From contig NATW01000094.1 in NCBI GenBank assembly GCA_003094555.1, forward strand, positions 1 to 37,569: a DNA stretch of 37,569 nt. The letters run 5' to 3'. The notes under the pieces were generated by a model that was not told the origin of the DNA, did no database searches, and saw only the letters and a program-made list of their open reading frames with translations. This DNA is from a gamma proteobacterium symbiont of Ctena orbiculata. GTDB lineage: Bacteria > Pseudomonadota > Gammaproteobacteria > Chromatiales > Chromatiaceae. Positions 1 to 8,097 of the stretch are shown here, in pieces. A program made the translations under genes and the position numbers. How positions within the stretch are numbered: position 1 is the stretch's first letter; each line of letters opens with the position of its first letter.

Positions 1-102
1 ATCTGGAGCTTCTTCATTCCGGGCGAGAAGCGGGCCTCGGAGATGCCGGCGATGGAGCCCCAGGGTGAACAGCGCGGTGCGGTGGAGGCCGCGGCCGGAT
101 AA
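1..102 (+). CDS. 3' end of an unidentified protein (partial)
   Basis: An open frame enters from the left edge and ends at TAA (100-102), giving a 33-residue tail that starts IWSFFIPGEKRAS and ends in an Ala/Gly-rich stretch. The opening aromatic residues followed by a charged, low-complexity tail look like the last membrane segment and cytoplasmic end of a membrane protein, but too little remains to name a family. A good intrinsic terminator follows 30 bases later, which supports this being a real gene end. Confidence 0.5.
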   Translation: MWSFFIPGEKRASEMPAMEPQGEQRGAVEAAAG

Positions 103-132
103 CGAATTACGACCAACTGAAGCAACCCCCTG

Positions 133-171
133 ACCGGACGGTGAGATCACATCAAACCGTTCGGTTTTTTT
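133..171 (+). terminator. Rho-independent terminator
   Basis: ACCGGACGGT (133-142) pairs with ACCGTTCGGT (156-165), with one G-U wobble, across a 13-base loop and runs into seven T (165-171). It closes the partial gene at the left edge. Confidence 0.85.
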
Positions 172-363
172 GTGCGGCAAGAGAAAGTGGGGGGCTTTGG
201 ATGTTGTGATTGATTTTCAAAAAGCAATTAACTGACGCCCCAATATTAGAAATTTTCTGACAATTACCGGTCAACGTTTTTCTTGACGATTTGAGTGTTA
301 TTGACTTGTATGAATAGCATGTGATCCACACTTTTCAGTGTTATTACCTGCTATCGACAATCA

Positions 364-1080
364 ATGGCCTATTTCTTCAAAATTCTCCTGCTGGCTGTCT
401 TGGTCGTCCCGGTAAGCATCTGGGCATGTTTGACTGCTCTCTTCAACTTGAAACGTGCTGCGGGTATTTCCACCTGGTTTAACGCTTTCGCATTGCGTAC
501 ACTGGGTGTGAAAATTGAAATTGAGGACGAGAACGGACCTGACTTCAAATACAAAAACTGCGTCTTAACCCTGCTCAATCAAACCAGCCTTTTAGATGGC
601 GCAGTTGGACTATTGTCACTACCTCGTCCATTGATCGGCATCTCGAATATTGAGTTTGCTCTGCTTCCATTTTATGGGTGGATGATCATGATACATAGTT
701 TTGTAATCATCCGTCAGTGGCCAAGCCAAGCCATTCGAGCCGTGAAGCGAATGGAGTCATATCTATCCAAAGGCGGCAACGTTTATATTTCAATTGAAGG
801 GAGACGTTCCGCCGATCGTCAGATTCTGCCTTACAAAAAGGGTCCGGTAGTGATGGCGTTGAATACTCAGGGCCATATCGTACCGGTTTTCTACGAAAAG
901 GTTTGGGATGCGATGCCGTATGGCTCTCTTCGGGTTCGACCTACCCGAGTCAAGGTACATCTTATGAAAGCAATCAACATGAAAGGCCGGAGATATGATG
1001 AACGAGACATGATAGTAAACGAATTGAAAACCCTTGCTCGAAAAATGAATGATCCGATAATGTTATCGCCTATCGAATAA
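364..1080 (+). CDS. PlsC-like acyltransferase, catalytic His replaced
   Basis: A 238-residue protein of the 1-acyl-glycerol-3-phosphate acyltransferase (PlsC/LPLAT) type. An N-terminal hydrophobic segment (about residues 3-26) anchors it in the inner membrane. The block that should read NHxSxxD reads N72-Q-T-S-L-L-D78, so the general-base His is Gln. The later EGTRS-type block is present as EGRRS (145-149), and the PxxxKKGxxxMA-like region follows. Length is usual for the family. The family transfers acyl groups to lysophospholipids; whether this protein still does is doubtful because of the His loss. No convincing ribosome site lies before the ATG at 364. It stands alone between a terminator and a decayed gene, and is richer in A+T than the respiratory genes downstream. 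Confidence 0.75.
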   Translation: MAYFFKILLLAVLVVPVSIWACLTALFNLKRAAGISTWFNAFALRTLGVKIEIEDENGPDFKYKNCVLTLLNQTSLLDGAVGLLSLPRPLIGISNIEFALLPFYGWMIMIHSFVIIRQWPSQAIRAVKRMESYLSKGGNVYISIEGRRSADRQILPYKKGPVVMALNTQGHIVPVFYEKVWDAMPYGSLRVRPTRVKVHLMKAINMKGRRYDERDMIVNELKTLARKMNDPIMLSPIE

Positions 1081-1117
1081 AGGGAGCAATTAACGGGCGT
1101 CACCGTTTTCCCTTGCG

Positions 1118-1646
1118 CTAGAACTCAACCTCAACAGACCACTTCAACGTCGTATCAGGCGTATCGTCATTCACCCCAACCAACACCCCCACGCCAATCG
1201 AGACGGACGAGTCATCATCGGACGCACCGCCTCCGAAACCCCCGGTGTAATAGAACACAGGCCCCAGCCGATGCTGATCGTGATCACCGAACAATTCAGC
1301 CTCCTCACCCGGACTGCCTGAATCACCAAGCCGATCCACCGTACCATAGGCCTCCAGGGCAAGCTGCCAATCCTGATTCAGGATACGGCCGAATTGGGTC
1401 GCATAGGCGAAGTCGACCTTCTCGTCTCGTGGGCGCTCGCCACCCAGGTGTTTCACCAGATAGAGATTGATGATGCTCCACTATTTCTTCCTCTCGACCT
1501 GGAAGAGTGGCCCGACAACCAACACGCTTGCCTCTTCATCCTCCAGCGGTATTTCATATTCGGCCACCAGACCGAATCCCCGGTCGTTCTCTTCGATGGG
1601 ATCAAGCACTCATATGATCTCTGCCCCGACGGTGACACAGCTGGGT
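1118..1646 (-). pseudogene. Decayed outer-membrane beta-barrel protein gene
   Basis: Read on the minus strand, one frame encodes a continuous barrel-like C-terminal half with alternating hydrophobic/polar strands. It includes FGLVAEYEIPLEDEEA, VGPLFQV, DFAYATQFGRI and a final WSVEVEF before TAG, and the terminal Phe is the Bam-recognition signature of outer-membrane barrels. The frame is interrupted by TGA near 1611 and TAG near 1490, with recognisable protein continuing on both sides, so the gene is dead rather than short. The 5' half is missing; the similarity stops near 1646, where a repeat-rich stretch begins. The exact family was not identified. The last codons and flank resemble the short remnant at 7272-7307. 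Confidence 0.7.
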
Positions 1647-1677
1647 ACTGTGTGTAGGAAGAATACGGAAAAACCGC

Positions 1678-1723
1678 GTCAGAGAGCAATTGTTCCTAAT
1701 ACTAGAGTTAATTGTTCTCTGAC
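1678..1723. repeat. Imperfect inverted repeat, REP/MITE-like footprint
   Basis: GTCAGAGAGCAATT (1678-1691) is the reverse complement, with one mismatch, of AATTGTTCTCTGAC (1710-1723). The word CTCTGACCCACTT on the right recurs at about 1807-1819, so two copies bracket the stretch to 1819. It lies exactly where the barrel pseudogene loses its 5' half, suggesting a mobile-element scar. No transposase is present. Confidence 0.5.
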
Positions 1724-1737
1724 CCACTTTATTACTA

Positions 1738-1769
1738 CCGTCATATCCCGGCGCAGACCGGGATCCAGA
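1738..1769. repeat. Short GC-rich hairpin repeat
   Basis: TCCCGG and CCGGGA form a six-base stem within CCGTCATATCCCGGCGCAGACCGGGATCCAG. The same sequence type (CCGTCAT..CCGG..CCGGGATC) makes up both arms of the larger element at 11451-11521, so it looks like half of a dispersed genomic repeat. Confidence 0.5.
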
Positions 1770-1828
1770 ATGTTTGATGGTGACGGTTTAAGTAAGCATC
1801 ATTCCACTCTGACCCACTTCAATCAGAT

Positions 1829-3484
1829 TTAAGATTCCACACGAGCCAAAACATCCGCCAGCATCTTACGCTGGTCCTCGTCGGTCATCGGATAAGTCTC
1901 CAGCCACCTGTTTCCCTCGAACCCTGGCTCGATGATTCGAATCTCTTCGATTTCCCAATCCGCCGTGTCGGTATCCTGCTGTGCCACCGCTGTTGCCAGC
2001 AGGTAGATATGTGTTTCAAGATGGGTCGGATTGCGTGCCAGGGATTCGTTCAGGTTGATCAGTGCCTGCTCGTATTTGCCCATGAAGTAGTAGGCCCGTC
2101 CTAGAATCAGATAGTAGAGGTATCCGGCATTCTGGTTGAGACGAAGGGCGCTACGCAGCTGGCCGATAGTGAAATCGGGTCTGCCAAGGTAGGTGTTTAT
2201 GCCACCCATGAGGGCATAGGCATCGGCATAGGAGTGATCGACCTCCAACGCCCGCTGCAGATGCGCCAGCGCCTCTTCGTGCTGTTTGAATTGTGCCGTG
2301 ACATAGCCAAGGACCCAATAGACCTCGGCGATCTCCGGATCGATCTGCGCACCGGTCTGCGCCATCTCCTGGGCCTGCCGCAAAGCCTTCTCTCCGTCAT
2401 CGGTCCAATGATTGCGGAAATCGGCCGCATAACTCAGGGCCAGGCCGGCAAAGGCGCGGGCAAAGTTCGGATCATGTTGGATGGCCTGGCGGTACCAGTG
2501 GCGCGCCGTGGTGTTCGCCTCGCGTTCGCGCAGCAACAAGTCAGCCTGGCCACGCAAGAAATCCTCGTAAGCCAGCAGGTTCGGTGTATAACGACTGGCC
2601 AGGCGCTCCAGGTTCGCGGCAGGGACTTCGAGAGTGAGTTGATCCACCACATCGCGGCTGATCGAATGCTGAACCTGGAAGATATCATCCAGTGCGCGTT
2701 CATAGCGCTGTGACCACAACTGCCGTTGAGACGCCGTTTCCACCAAGCGTATATGCACGCTGATAAGCTCACCGACCTGCTGTACGTTGCCGTAGACCTG
2801 GTAGCGGGCCGCAACCGGCACCGCCTTGCTGATTGACGGGTTGATGACTGTCAGATCAGGCAGGCCGGAGAGGTCCGTGATCAGATCGGCGCGCATCCCC
2901 CTGGCGAAGCGCCGCTCGCGCTCGTTCTCGGAAATTGCCTCGAACGGCATGATCGTCAGGGTCGCGCCTTCGGTGACGGCGACCTCGACCGGGCCTCTGT
3001 AGGCCGGTGACGGGTCGTCGATAAACAGGTATCCGAGCATGGATGCAGCCAGAACGATAGCCAATATCGCCATCCCCGGCACCAGGTAGCGGTTTGTCCC
3101 CGGCAGACCCTGCCTGGGTTGCTCGTTTAGGGTGTCAGCGGAACCGGTCCCTGTCTGCACATCCGCCAGCAGACAGTAGCCCCGTTTGGGTATCGTCTTG
3201 ATGTAATGCGGGTCGCGAGAACTGTCGCCCAAGGCCTTGCGCAACTTGATGATCACCTGGGTGAGTGCATCATCGCTCACCACCACGTCTTTCCACACAG
3301 AGTCGAGCAGTTCCTGGCGGGTCACCGGTACGCCGGCGCGCTCAACCAGGAGCATCAACGCCAATGCCGCCTTGGGTTCCAGGTGGATGACCGAATTGCC
3401 GTCCCGAAGACGATTGAGCTCCGGATGAAACCACCATGAGCCGATGCGTATGGGTGCCTTCGGGCCACCGTTCAATTCCGGCAT
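1829..3484 (-). CDS. CadC/ToxR-type membrane transcription regulator with TPRs
   Basis: A 551-residue one-component regulator. Residues about 10-105 form an OmpR/PhoB-type winged helix (RQELLDSVWKDVVVSDDALT, then the basic wing IKTIPKRGYCL). A single membrane segment at about 133-155 follows, putting the rest in the periplasm. That part opens with a TolB/adenylate-cyclase-associated type stretch (TLTIMPFEAISE) and continues into several TPR units (about 300-520), usually protein-protein contacts. Family members bind DNA while membrane-anchored and sense periplasmic or envelope conditions. The target is unknown; the nearest divergent gene is the DUF4242-nitrilase cluster at 3687, a plausible but unproven target. 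The start at 3484 has only a weak upstream GGGATCGG. Confidence 0.85.
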   Translation of the reverse strand: MPELNGGPKAPIRIGSWWFHPELNRLRDGNSVIHLEPKAALALMLLVERAGVPVTRQELLDSVWKDVVVSDDALTQVIIKLRKALGDSSRDPHYIKTIPKRGYCLLADVQTGTGSADTLNEQPRQGLPGTNRYLVPGMAILAIVLAASMLGYLFIDDPSPAYRGPVEVAVTEGATLTIMPFEAISENERERRFARGMRADLITDLSGLPDLTVINPSISKAVPVAARYQVYGNVQQVGELISVHIRLVETASQRQLWSQRYERALDDIFQVQHSISRDVVDQLTLEVPAANLERLASRYTPNLLAYEDFLRGQADLLLREREANTTARHWYRQAIQHDPNFARAFAGLALSYAADFRNHWTDDGEKALRQAQEMAQTGAQIDPEIAEVYWVLGYVTAQFKQHEEALAHLQRALEVDHSYADAYALMGGINTYLGRPDFTIGQLRSALRLNQNAGYLYYLILGRAYYFMGKYEQALINLNESLARNPTHLETHIYLLATAVAQQDTDTADWEIEEIRIIEPGFEGNRWLETYPMTDEDQRKMLADVLARVES

Positions 3485-3686
3485 TGAGCCGATCCCGATC
3501 CGAATTCAAGCCGACTCACGATGGTTTTGGTTGGCATAAGCCTATATTTTCGCTCGTGTTTTATTTTCTTAGGAAAAACTTAGTGCTTTCTGCAGGTTTT
3601 TTATCGTCCGTGCTACGACGATTACAGCACAGGCCGGCGGGCTTCACCAATGGCCATTCAACATCAATTTTTATGAGGATTCAGAT

Positions 3687-3959
3687 ATGCCTAAATTCAT
3701 GATTGAACGCGAGATCCCCGGTGTTGGCGATATGAGCCACGAAGAGCGTCAAGGCGGCGCCCGCATGTCCAACGAGGTCATCGACAAGCTGGGCGAACAG
3801 ATTCAATGGGTTCACAGCTATCTTACACAAAATAAGTTCTATTGCGTCTATATCGCGCCAAATGCCGACATCATACTGCAACATGCCGAACTGAGCGGTT
3901 TTCCGGCGGATCGGGTGGAAGAGGTCAAAGGACTGCTGGATGCCACGACAGCGCAATAG
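3687..3959 (+). CDS. DUF4242 family small protein
   Basis: A 90-residue protein matching the DUF4242 pattern: it opens PKFMIEREIPGVGDMS, has the signature IQWVHSYLTQNKFYCVYIAPN (about 38-58), then HAELSGFPADRV. These are small ferredoxin-like fold cytoplasmic proteins; a homologue has been described as nickel-responsive, but no general function is established. A GAGGA ribosome site precedes the ATG. It leads a compact plus-strand run with the nitrilase (31-base gap) and a metallo-hydrolase, so the three are probably one operon. Confidence 0.85.
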   Translation: MPKFMIEREIPGVGDMSHEERQGGARMSNEVIDKLGEQIQWVHSYLTQNKFYCVYIAPNADIILQHAELSGFPADRVEEVKGLLDATTAQ

Positions 3960-3989
3960 TGCGTCTCAATCCATTATTGGAGCGTTTCC

Positions 3990-4964
3990 ATGAACAAAGT
4001 AGCTGTCGTGCAGAAATCACCCGTCGTATTGAATCGCGATGCCACCATTGCCCTTGCCGTCGAACTGCTAGACCAGGCAGCTTCGCAGGGTGCCGAGATG
4101 ATCGTCTTCACCGAGGCTTTCATTCCCGGATACCCGGCGTGGATCTGGCGCCTGCGCCCCGGCAGCGACTGGGGCACCAACGAAGCGCTGCATAAGCGCC
4201 TGCTCGAGAATGCCGTCGATCTGGAAAGCGATCAGCTCGACCCTCTCTATCAAGCGGCGCGGAAACATCATGTGACTGTGGTGTGCGGCATGCACGAACG
4301 CGACCACAGTTCCAGTCGCGCAACCCTCTACAACACCGTGGTGGTGATCGGCCCGGACGGCAGTCTGATGAACCGGCACCGCAAGCTTATGCCCACTAAT
4401 CCGGAGCGCATGGTCTGGGGTGCGGGTGACGCCTCGGGTCTGCGGGTTGTCGATACACCGGTCGGTCGTATCGGCACCCTGATCTGCTGGGAAAGCTACA
4501 TGCCGCTGAGCCGATACGCCTTGTACGCGCAAGGCATCGATATCTATATCGCGCCGACCTACGACAGTGGTGACGACTGGCTCGGCAGCATGCGGCACAT
4601 TGCCCGCGAAGCCGGCTGCTGGGTGATCAACAGCGGCAACCTGCTGCATGCCTCTGACATGCCGGACAACCTGGAAGCGCGTGCCACCCTCTATCCCGAT
4701 GCCGATGAATGGGTCAACGGTGGCGACTCGGCGATCATCGCACCCGGCGGCGAGCTGGTCGCCGGTCCGCTTCGCAACGAGGAGGGTATTCTATATGCCG
4801 AAATCGACACCGAACGTGCAGCCATGGCGCGTAGAACGCTGGACATTGTCGGTCACTATTCACGTCCGGATATCTTCACATTGCAGGTCGATACAAACGC
4901 CTATGCCCCGATCAGTTTCACGGAGTCGGAGCACCCGGAAATAAGCGCGGAAGCACCACAATGA
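3990..4964 (+). CDS. Nitrilase-superfamily carbon-nitrogen hydrolase
   Basis: A 324-residue cytoplasmic enzyme with the Glu-Lys-Cys triad of the nitrilase superfamily: E42 in FTEAFIPGYP, K132 in HRKLMPT and the nucleophile C166 in ICWESYMPL. The FIPGYPxW and CWExxxPLxRYALYxQG blocks resemble true nitrilases (nitrile to acid plus ammonia) more than amidases, though aliphatic nitrilase and cyanide-degrading enzymes cannot be separated by eye. Length is normal. The last four bases (ATGA, 4961-4964) overlap the start of the metallo-hydrolase gene, indicating translational coupling. Confidence 0.85.
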   Translation: MNKVAVVQKSPVVLNRDATIALAVELLDQAASQGAEMIVFTEAFIPGYPAWIWRLRPGSDWGTNEALHKRLLENAVDLESDQLDPLYQAARKHHVTVVCGMHERDHSSSRATLYNTVVVIGPDGSLMNRHRKLMPTNPERMVWGAGDASGLRVVDTPVGRIGTLICWESYMPLSRYALYAQGIDIYIAPTYDSGDDWLGSMRHIAREAGCWVINSGNLLHASDMPDNLEARATLYPDADEWVNGGDSAIIAPGGELVAGPLRNEEGILYAEIDTERAAMARRTLDIVGHYSRPDIFTLQVDTNAYAPISFTESEHPEISAEAPQ

Positions 4965-5926
4965 TGACCTGGTACTGTCGACTGCTGCTGGGCATGACGT
5001 TGTGCAGTAGCGTACTGGCACACCCACCCACATCGCTACCGGAAAACGGGGAGCTTGCGGCTAGAAAAATCTCTGAGCACGTCTACATTGTACATGGCCC
5101 TCAGGCATTCCCGAATCCCCAAACCGCCGGCTTTATGAATAACCCCGGTTTCATCCTGACCCGCGACGGTGTGGTGGTGGTTGACCCGGGCAGCAGCGTG
5201 CAGATCGGACGCAGGCTGCTGCAAAGCATTCGCAAGATAACCGGTAAACCGGTTGTCGCCGTGTTCAACACCCATGTGCACGGGGATCACTGGCTCGGCA
5301 ATCAGGCGATACGCGAATCCTATCCGCAGGCGCGTATCTATGCCCATCAACGCATGCTTGAACAGGTCGAAGCAGGGGCCGGCGAGGAGTGGATAGCCTT
5401 GTTCAGCCGGTTAACTGCAGGCGCTACCGACGGGACCAGGGTTATCGGACCCGACATTGGCCTGCAGGGCGGGGAAGTGATCCCTATCGGTGAACTCTCC
5501 TTCCGTATCCACCACACCGGCAAGGCACACAGCGATAATGACATCATGATTGAGCTACCGGCTGACAGCGCATTGTTCACTGGCGACATCGTGACCAACA
5601 AACGCATTCAATCGGCGAGGCCCGGAGACAGCGACATCTTCGGCCAGATACATGCCGTCGAGTTTGCCCTCAAGACGAACAGCCGCTGGTACCTTCCGGG
5701 ACATGGGCAGAGTGGCGGGCGTAAAATTGTCGAGCAGCAACTGCTGTTTCTGCAAAACCTGCTGAATGCGGTGCAGCGCTACTACGATCAGGGCATGAGC
5801 GATTACGAAATGGTCGAGCCGATCAAGAAAGAGCTGAGCGCTTACAGCGACTGGTACAACTTCGATGAACTGGGGCGGGTTATCGCCCATGTCTTCCTGA
5901 GGGTGGAGGAAAAGTCGTTCGAATAA
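4961..5926 (+). CDS. Secreted metallo-beta-lactamase-fold hydrolase
   Basis: A 321-residue MBL-fold protein with an N-terminal signal peptide (hydrophobic 7-19, cleavage likely after VLA). The dinuclear zinc site is complete: H105-x-H107-x-D109-H110 in NTHVHGDHW, a later His in HHTGKAHSD, Asp in LFTGDIV and His in LPGHGQ. The overall pattern resembles the quinoprotein-relay/SoxH-type periplasmic metallo-hydrolases more than antibiotic lactamases. The substrate is unknown. It overlaps the nitrilase gene by ATGA, so both are probably made from one message, although one enzyme is cytoplasmic and the other exported. Confidence 0.85.
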   Translation: MMTWYCRLLLGMTLCSSVLAHPPTSLPENGELAARKISEHVYIVHGPQAFPNPQTAGFMNNPGFILTRDGVVVVDPGSSVQIGRRLLQSIRKITGKPVVAVFNTHVHGDHWLGNQAIRESYPQARIYAHQRMLEQVEAGAGEEWIALFSRLTAGATDGTRVIGPDIGLQGGEVIPIGELSFRIHHTGKAHSDNDIMIELPADSALFTGDIVTNKRIQSARPGDSDIFGQIHAVEFALKTNSRWYLPGHGQSGGRKIVEQQLLFLQNLLNAVQRYYDQGMSDYEMVEPIKKELSAYSDWYNFDELGRVIAHVFLRVEEKSFE

Positions 5927-6052
5927 TACCGGCCAAGGCTACAACTCTACGACTCAACACTGGCATGGGCGTTACATCCGGCGGTCAGTGGCCATGCATG
6001 CCTGGAACAATTCGTATTCCCAACAGTCCCACTTCTACGCATTCACACATGG

Positions 6053-6562
6053 ATGAATCACATGATGAGACTACGCGCCCTGGGTTTTCTATTTATCCTG
6101 ATGACAGGGCAGGTGGTTGCGGTGGAGGGGCAGGCGGCCCCGGAGTGGCGTATATCCGAGTGGCTCATCTCTCAGCACCATTGTCCTTTCTGTGTGCGCT
6201 TGAAGCAGGAGATTATCCACCCCATGCGGATCAGCGGCGATTACGAAGACAAGGTTGTCATCACGGAGATCCTCCTTGACTCAGATGAAAATATCCGCGA
6301 CTTTAAAGGCGCTTCGGTGTCGCCTGGTGCAATTGCGGACTCTTATAGGGTCTGGGTGACGCCAACGCTGCTGTTTCTGGATCATACGGGCAGGGAGGTT
6401 CACAAAAGGATGCTGGGTGTGAACACCATTGAGATGTACAGCTATTACCTGGATGCGTCTTTGGCGGCTTCACTAAGAGCCGTGCACACGGGTGATCGAG
6501 GCTATGTCCTTACGAAGGATGATATCTCAGGCGATGCGCCAGGTTATGATCAACTATATTGA
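6053..6562 (+). CDS. Secreted thioredoxin-fold protein
   Basis: A 169-residue protein with a signal peptide (hydrophobic about 8-22) and a thioredoxin-like core: CxxC at C44-P-F-C47 in QHHCPFCVRLKQ, followed by the cis-Pro region VTPTLLFLDHTG. It resembles SoxW-type periplasmic thioredoxins that reduce disulfides or persulfides. Starts at 6053, 6062 or 6065 are all possible; none has a strong ribosome site, and the methionines at 6062/6065 give a more compact signal. Its last residues, DDISGDAPGYDQLY, recur almost unchanged in an orphan frame at 11918-12049. Confidence 0.8.
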   Translation: MNHMMRLRALGFLFILMTGQVVAVEGQAAPEWRISEWLISQHHCPFCVRLKQEIIHPMRISGDYEDKVVITEILLDSDENIRDFKGASVSPGAIADSYRVWVTPTLLFLDHTGREVHKRMLGVNTIEMYSYYLDASLAASLRAVHTGDRGYVLTKDDISGDAPGYDQLY

Positions 6563-6710
6563 AAATTTAAGTCCCATATCGATCGATTTCTGAAAGAACC
6601 CACAAATAATGGCCGTTGATCAGGAATTTGAGAAATATTAGGCTGGAAATGGATAAAGAGACAGGGGCGCTCGTTAATAACAATGAATACGGCGCATTGG
6701 AGTCAGGAAA

Positions 6711-7058
6711 ATGATTGAAGAATTATTTGGGGCGATAGATAAAAAAAATGCTAACGCATTTGCAGAGCATTTGACGGATGACTGCATTTTTAGATTCGGA
6801 AACCAACAGCCAGTTGTTGGGAAGGCCAAAGTGGAAGAATATGTAGCGGCATTCTTCGAATCGATTCTTGGAATTGAACATAAAATCGAAGACGTATGGA
6901 GTGCTGATGGGGTGATTGTTTGTCATGGCCTTGTTACATATACGCGTCGGAGTGGAAGCGAGTTAAGCGTTCCCTTTGCCAATGTGTTCAAGATGGCGGG
7001 GCGAAGTATCCATGAATACCTGATATTTGCCGACACTTCAGATCTGCATGAGGAATGA
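6711..7058 (+). CDS. SnoaL/NTF2-like small protein
   Basis: A 115-residue single-domain protein. The N-terminal helix with AFAEHLTDDCIFRFGNQ, the VVGKAKVEEYVAAFF stretch and the closing beta strands (VIVCHGLVTYTRRSG, then VFKMAGRSIHEY) fit the SnoaL-like/NTF2 cone fold, used for ligand binding or small isomerase chemistry. Function cannot be assigned further. A TCAGGA ribosome site precedes the ATG at 6711. The gene is A+T-rich compared with its neighbours, hinting at separate ancestry. Confidence 0.7.
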   Translation: MIEELFGAIDKKNANAFAEHLTDDCIFRFGNQQPVVGKAKVEEYVAAFFESILGIEHKIEDVWSADGVIVCHGLVTYTRRSGSELSVPFANVFKMAGRSIHEYLIFADTSDLHEE

Positions 7059-7172
7059 ATGTAGGATGTCGTGCATTTAATATGAGCGTTAACAACCTTC
7101 CTCGATCGTAACTGATTCATACAATTGCTGGACGTAGCATGTGTATATTCGTGGAGTAAGAATAGAAGAATA

Positions 7173-7257
7173 GGGGACACCCAATAAATGTTTATTTAAT
7201 TAATACTTTAAAATAGAAAAATATATTATTGATAATACAAAAAATAATAGGTGTTCC
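7173..7257. repeat. A+T-rich element with imperfect terminal inverted repeats
   Basis: GGGGACACC (7173-7181) is nearly the reverse complement of GGTGTTCCC (7250-7258), and the roughly 70 bases between are almost pure A+T. The layout resembles a small non-autonomous element. It abuts the barrel-gene remnant at 7272-7307. No coding capacity. Confidence 0.45.
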
Positions 7258-7271
7258 CGTTTGCCCTTACA

Positions 7272-7307
7272 CTACAACTCAACCTCAACCGACCACGCTG
7301 CAGTGTC
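7272..7307 (-). pseudogene. 3'-terminal scrap of an outer-membrane barrel gene
   Basis: On the minus strand this reads DTAAWSVEVEL and TAG, matching DTTLKWSVEVEF and TAG of the pseudogene at 1118. The 15-20 bases beyond the stop are also alike in both places (TTTCCCTTGCGCTAG against TTTGCCCTTACACTAC). Only about a dozen codons survive. Apart from this and the adjacent A+T-rich element, the gap 7059-7349 holds nothing recognisable. Confidence 0.45.
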
Positions 7308-7349
7308 GAGATTAGATCTTCTGCTCGGTGTTTAGAGTCGGATTAGCGA

Positions 7350-7706
7350 TTACTCCTCCTCGTTCAAGTCGGTCGGCAGGTTGAATCCGGTGGAGACTTG
7401 CAGATCATGCATGTACATCAGGCCGCCATGGGGACGGTCGATCTCTGCGAGTTCGTGGATATACTCGAACATCTCGTCCGCCTCGGCGGCGGCAACTGCG
7501 ACTGTAAGCACTTCACGTTCGGAAGTCTCGCCGATTCCGCGGTGACGCAGCGGGGTAATACGCCCGACACCCCGTGCGAAATGGATATCCACCGAGGTAA
7601 GCCTGCGTTCTCTGGCAAGCACTTCGAGTACCGGACCGGCCTTGCCCTTGGGCAGGACACATGTGATGACCTTCTGCTGTTGCATCGCTGACAACATCCG
7701 TACCAT
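7350..7706 (-). CDS. PII-like signalling protein (second copy)
   Basis: A GlnB/PII-like ferredoxin-fold protein, with QKVITCVLPKGKAGPVLEVL at the start, then a G-G-type turn region (HFARGVGRITPLRHRGIG) and EREVLTVAV, the usual PII order. PII-like proteins are small trimeric cytoplasmic sensors that gate a partner membrane protein on binding nucleotides or metabolites. A longer reading from 7760 would overlap the upstream PII gene by 44 bases; starting at the Met at 7706 (or 7697 or 7685) removes this and fits the family better, though none has a strong ribosome site. It is the last gene of the minus-strand DUF1538-PII-PII operon. Confidence 0.75.
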   Translation of the reverse strand: MVRMLSAMQQQKVITCVLPKGKAGPVLEVLARERRLTSVDIHFARGVGRITPLRHRGIGETSEREVLTVAVAAAEADEMFEYIHELAEIDRPHGGLMYMHDLQVSTGFNLPTDLNEEE

Positions 7707-7716
7707 CTCTGCTCGA

Positions 7717-8097
7717 TCAGTGCCGGTTGTTGGCCTTGTGGGCGGTGAGCCGATCGACAATTTCCGGTGGCACGAAGGTGGCGGCCTTCTCCAGCGGCGT
7801 CACCCACATAAACCCCATTCCCGGGGTGTCCATCTTGCCGGCGAGATACATCTTCTCGAACACCCGGTCTACCTGGTCGCTCGAGACCACGATATTGATC
7901 ACCTCCTTCTCCGCCTCCAACGTCAGGCCCCAGACGCCAAGACGCTCGCGCACCCCACGACCGTGTGCGTAGTGGATGCTGGCACCCTGGGCACCCGCCT
8001 CCTGAGCGGCCTTGACGATGTCGTCCGCCATGCCGCGCTGCACGCTGGCGGTGATCAGGGCCACGTCGGTGAGGACGACGATCTCTCTGGTACTCAT
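7717..8097 (-). CDS. PII-like signalling protein (first copy)
   Basis: A 126-residue PII-like protein: REIVVLTDVALITASVQRG, GAQGASIHYAHGRGVRERLG (about 35-54), EKEVINIVVSSDQV and a C-terminal segment GMGFMWVTPLEKA. It differs clearly from the neighbouring second copy, so the two may form separate or mixed trimers. Its ATG overlaps the stop of the DUF1538 gene (ATGA at 8094-8097), implying coupled translation and a dedicated regulatory role on that membrane protein. Confidence 0.8.
   Translation of the reverse strand: MSTREIVVLTDVALITASVQRGMADDIVKAAQEAGAQGASIHYAHGRGVRERLGVWGLTLEAEKEVINIVVSSDQVDRVFEKMYLAGKMDTPGMGFMWVTPLEKAATFVPPEIVDRLTAHKANNRH

Noticed and set aside
1394-1832. Plus-strand frames over the barrel pseudogene
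   Set aside because: No domain or ribosome site; the minus strand gives a convincing beta-barrel with stops.
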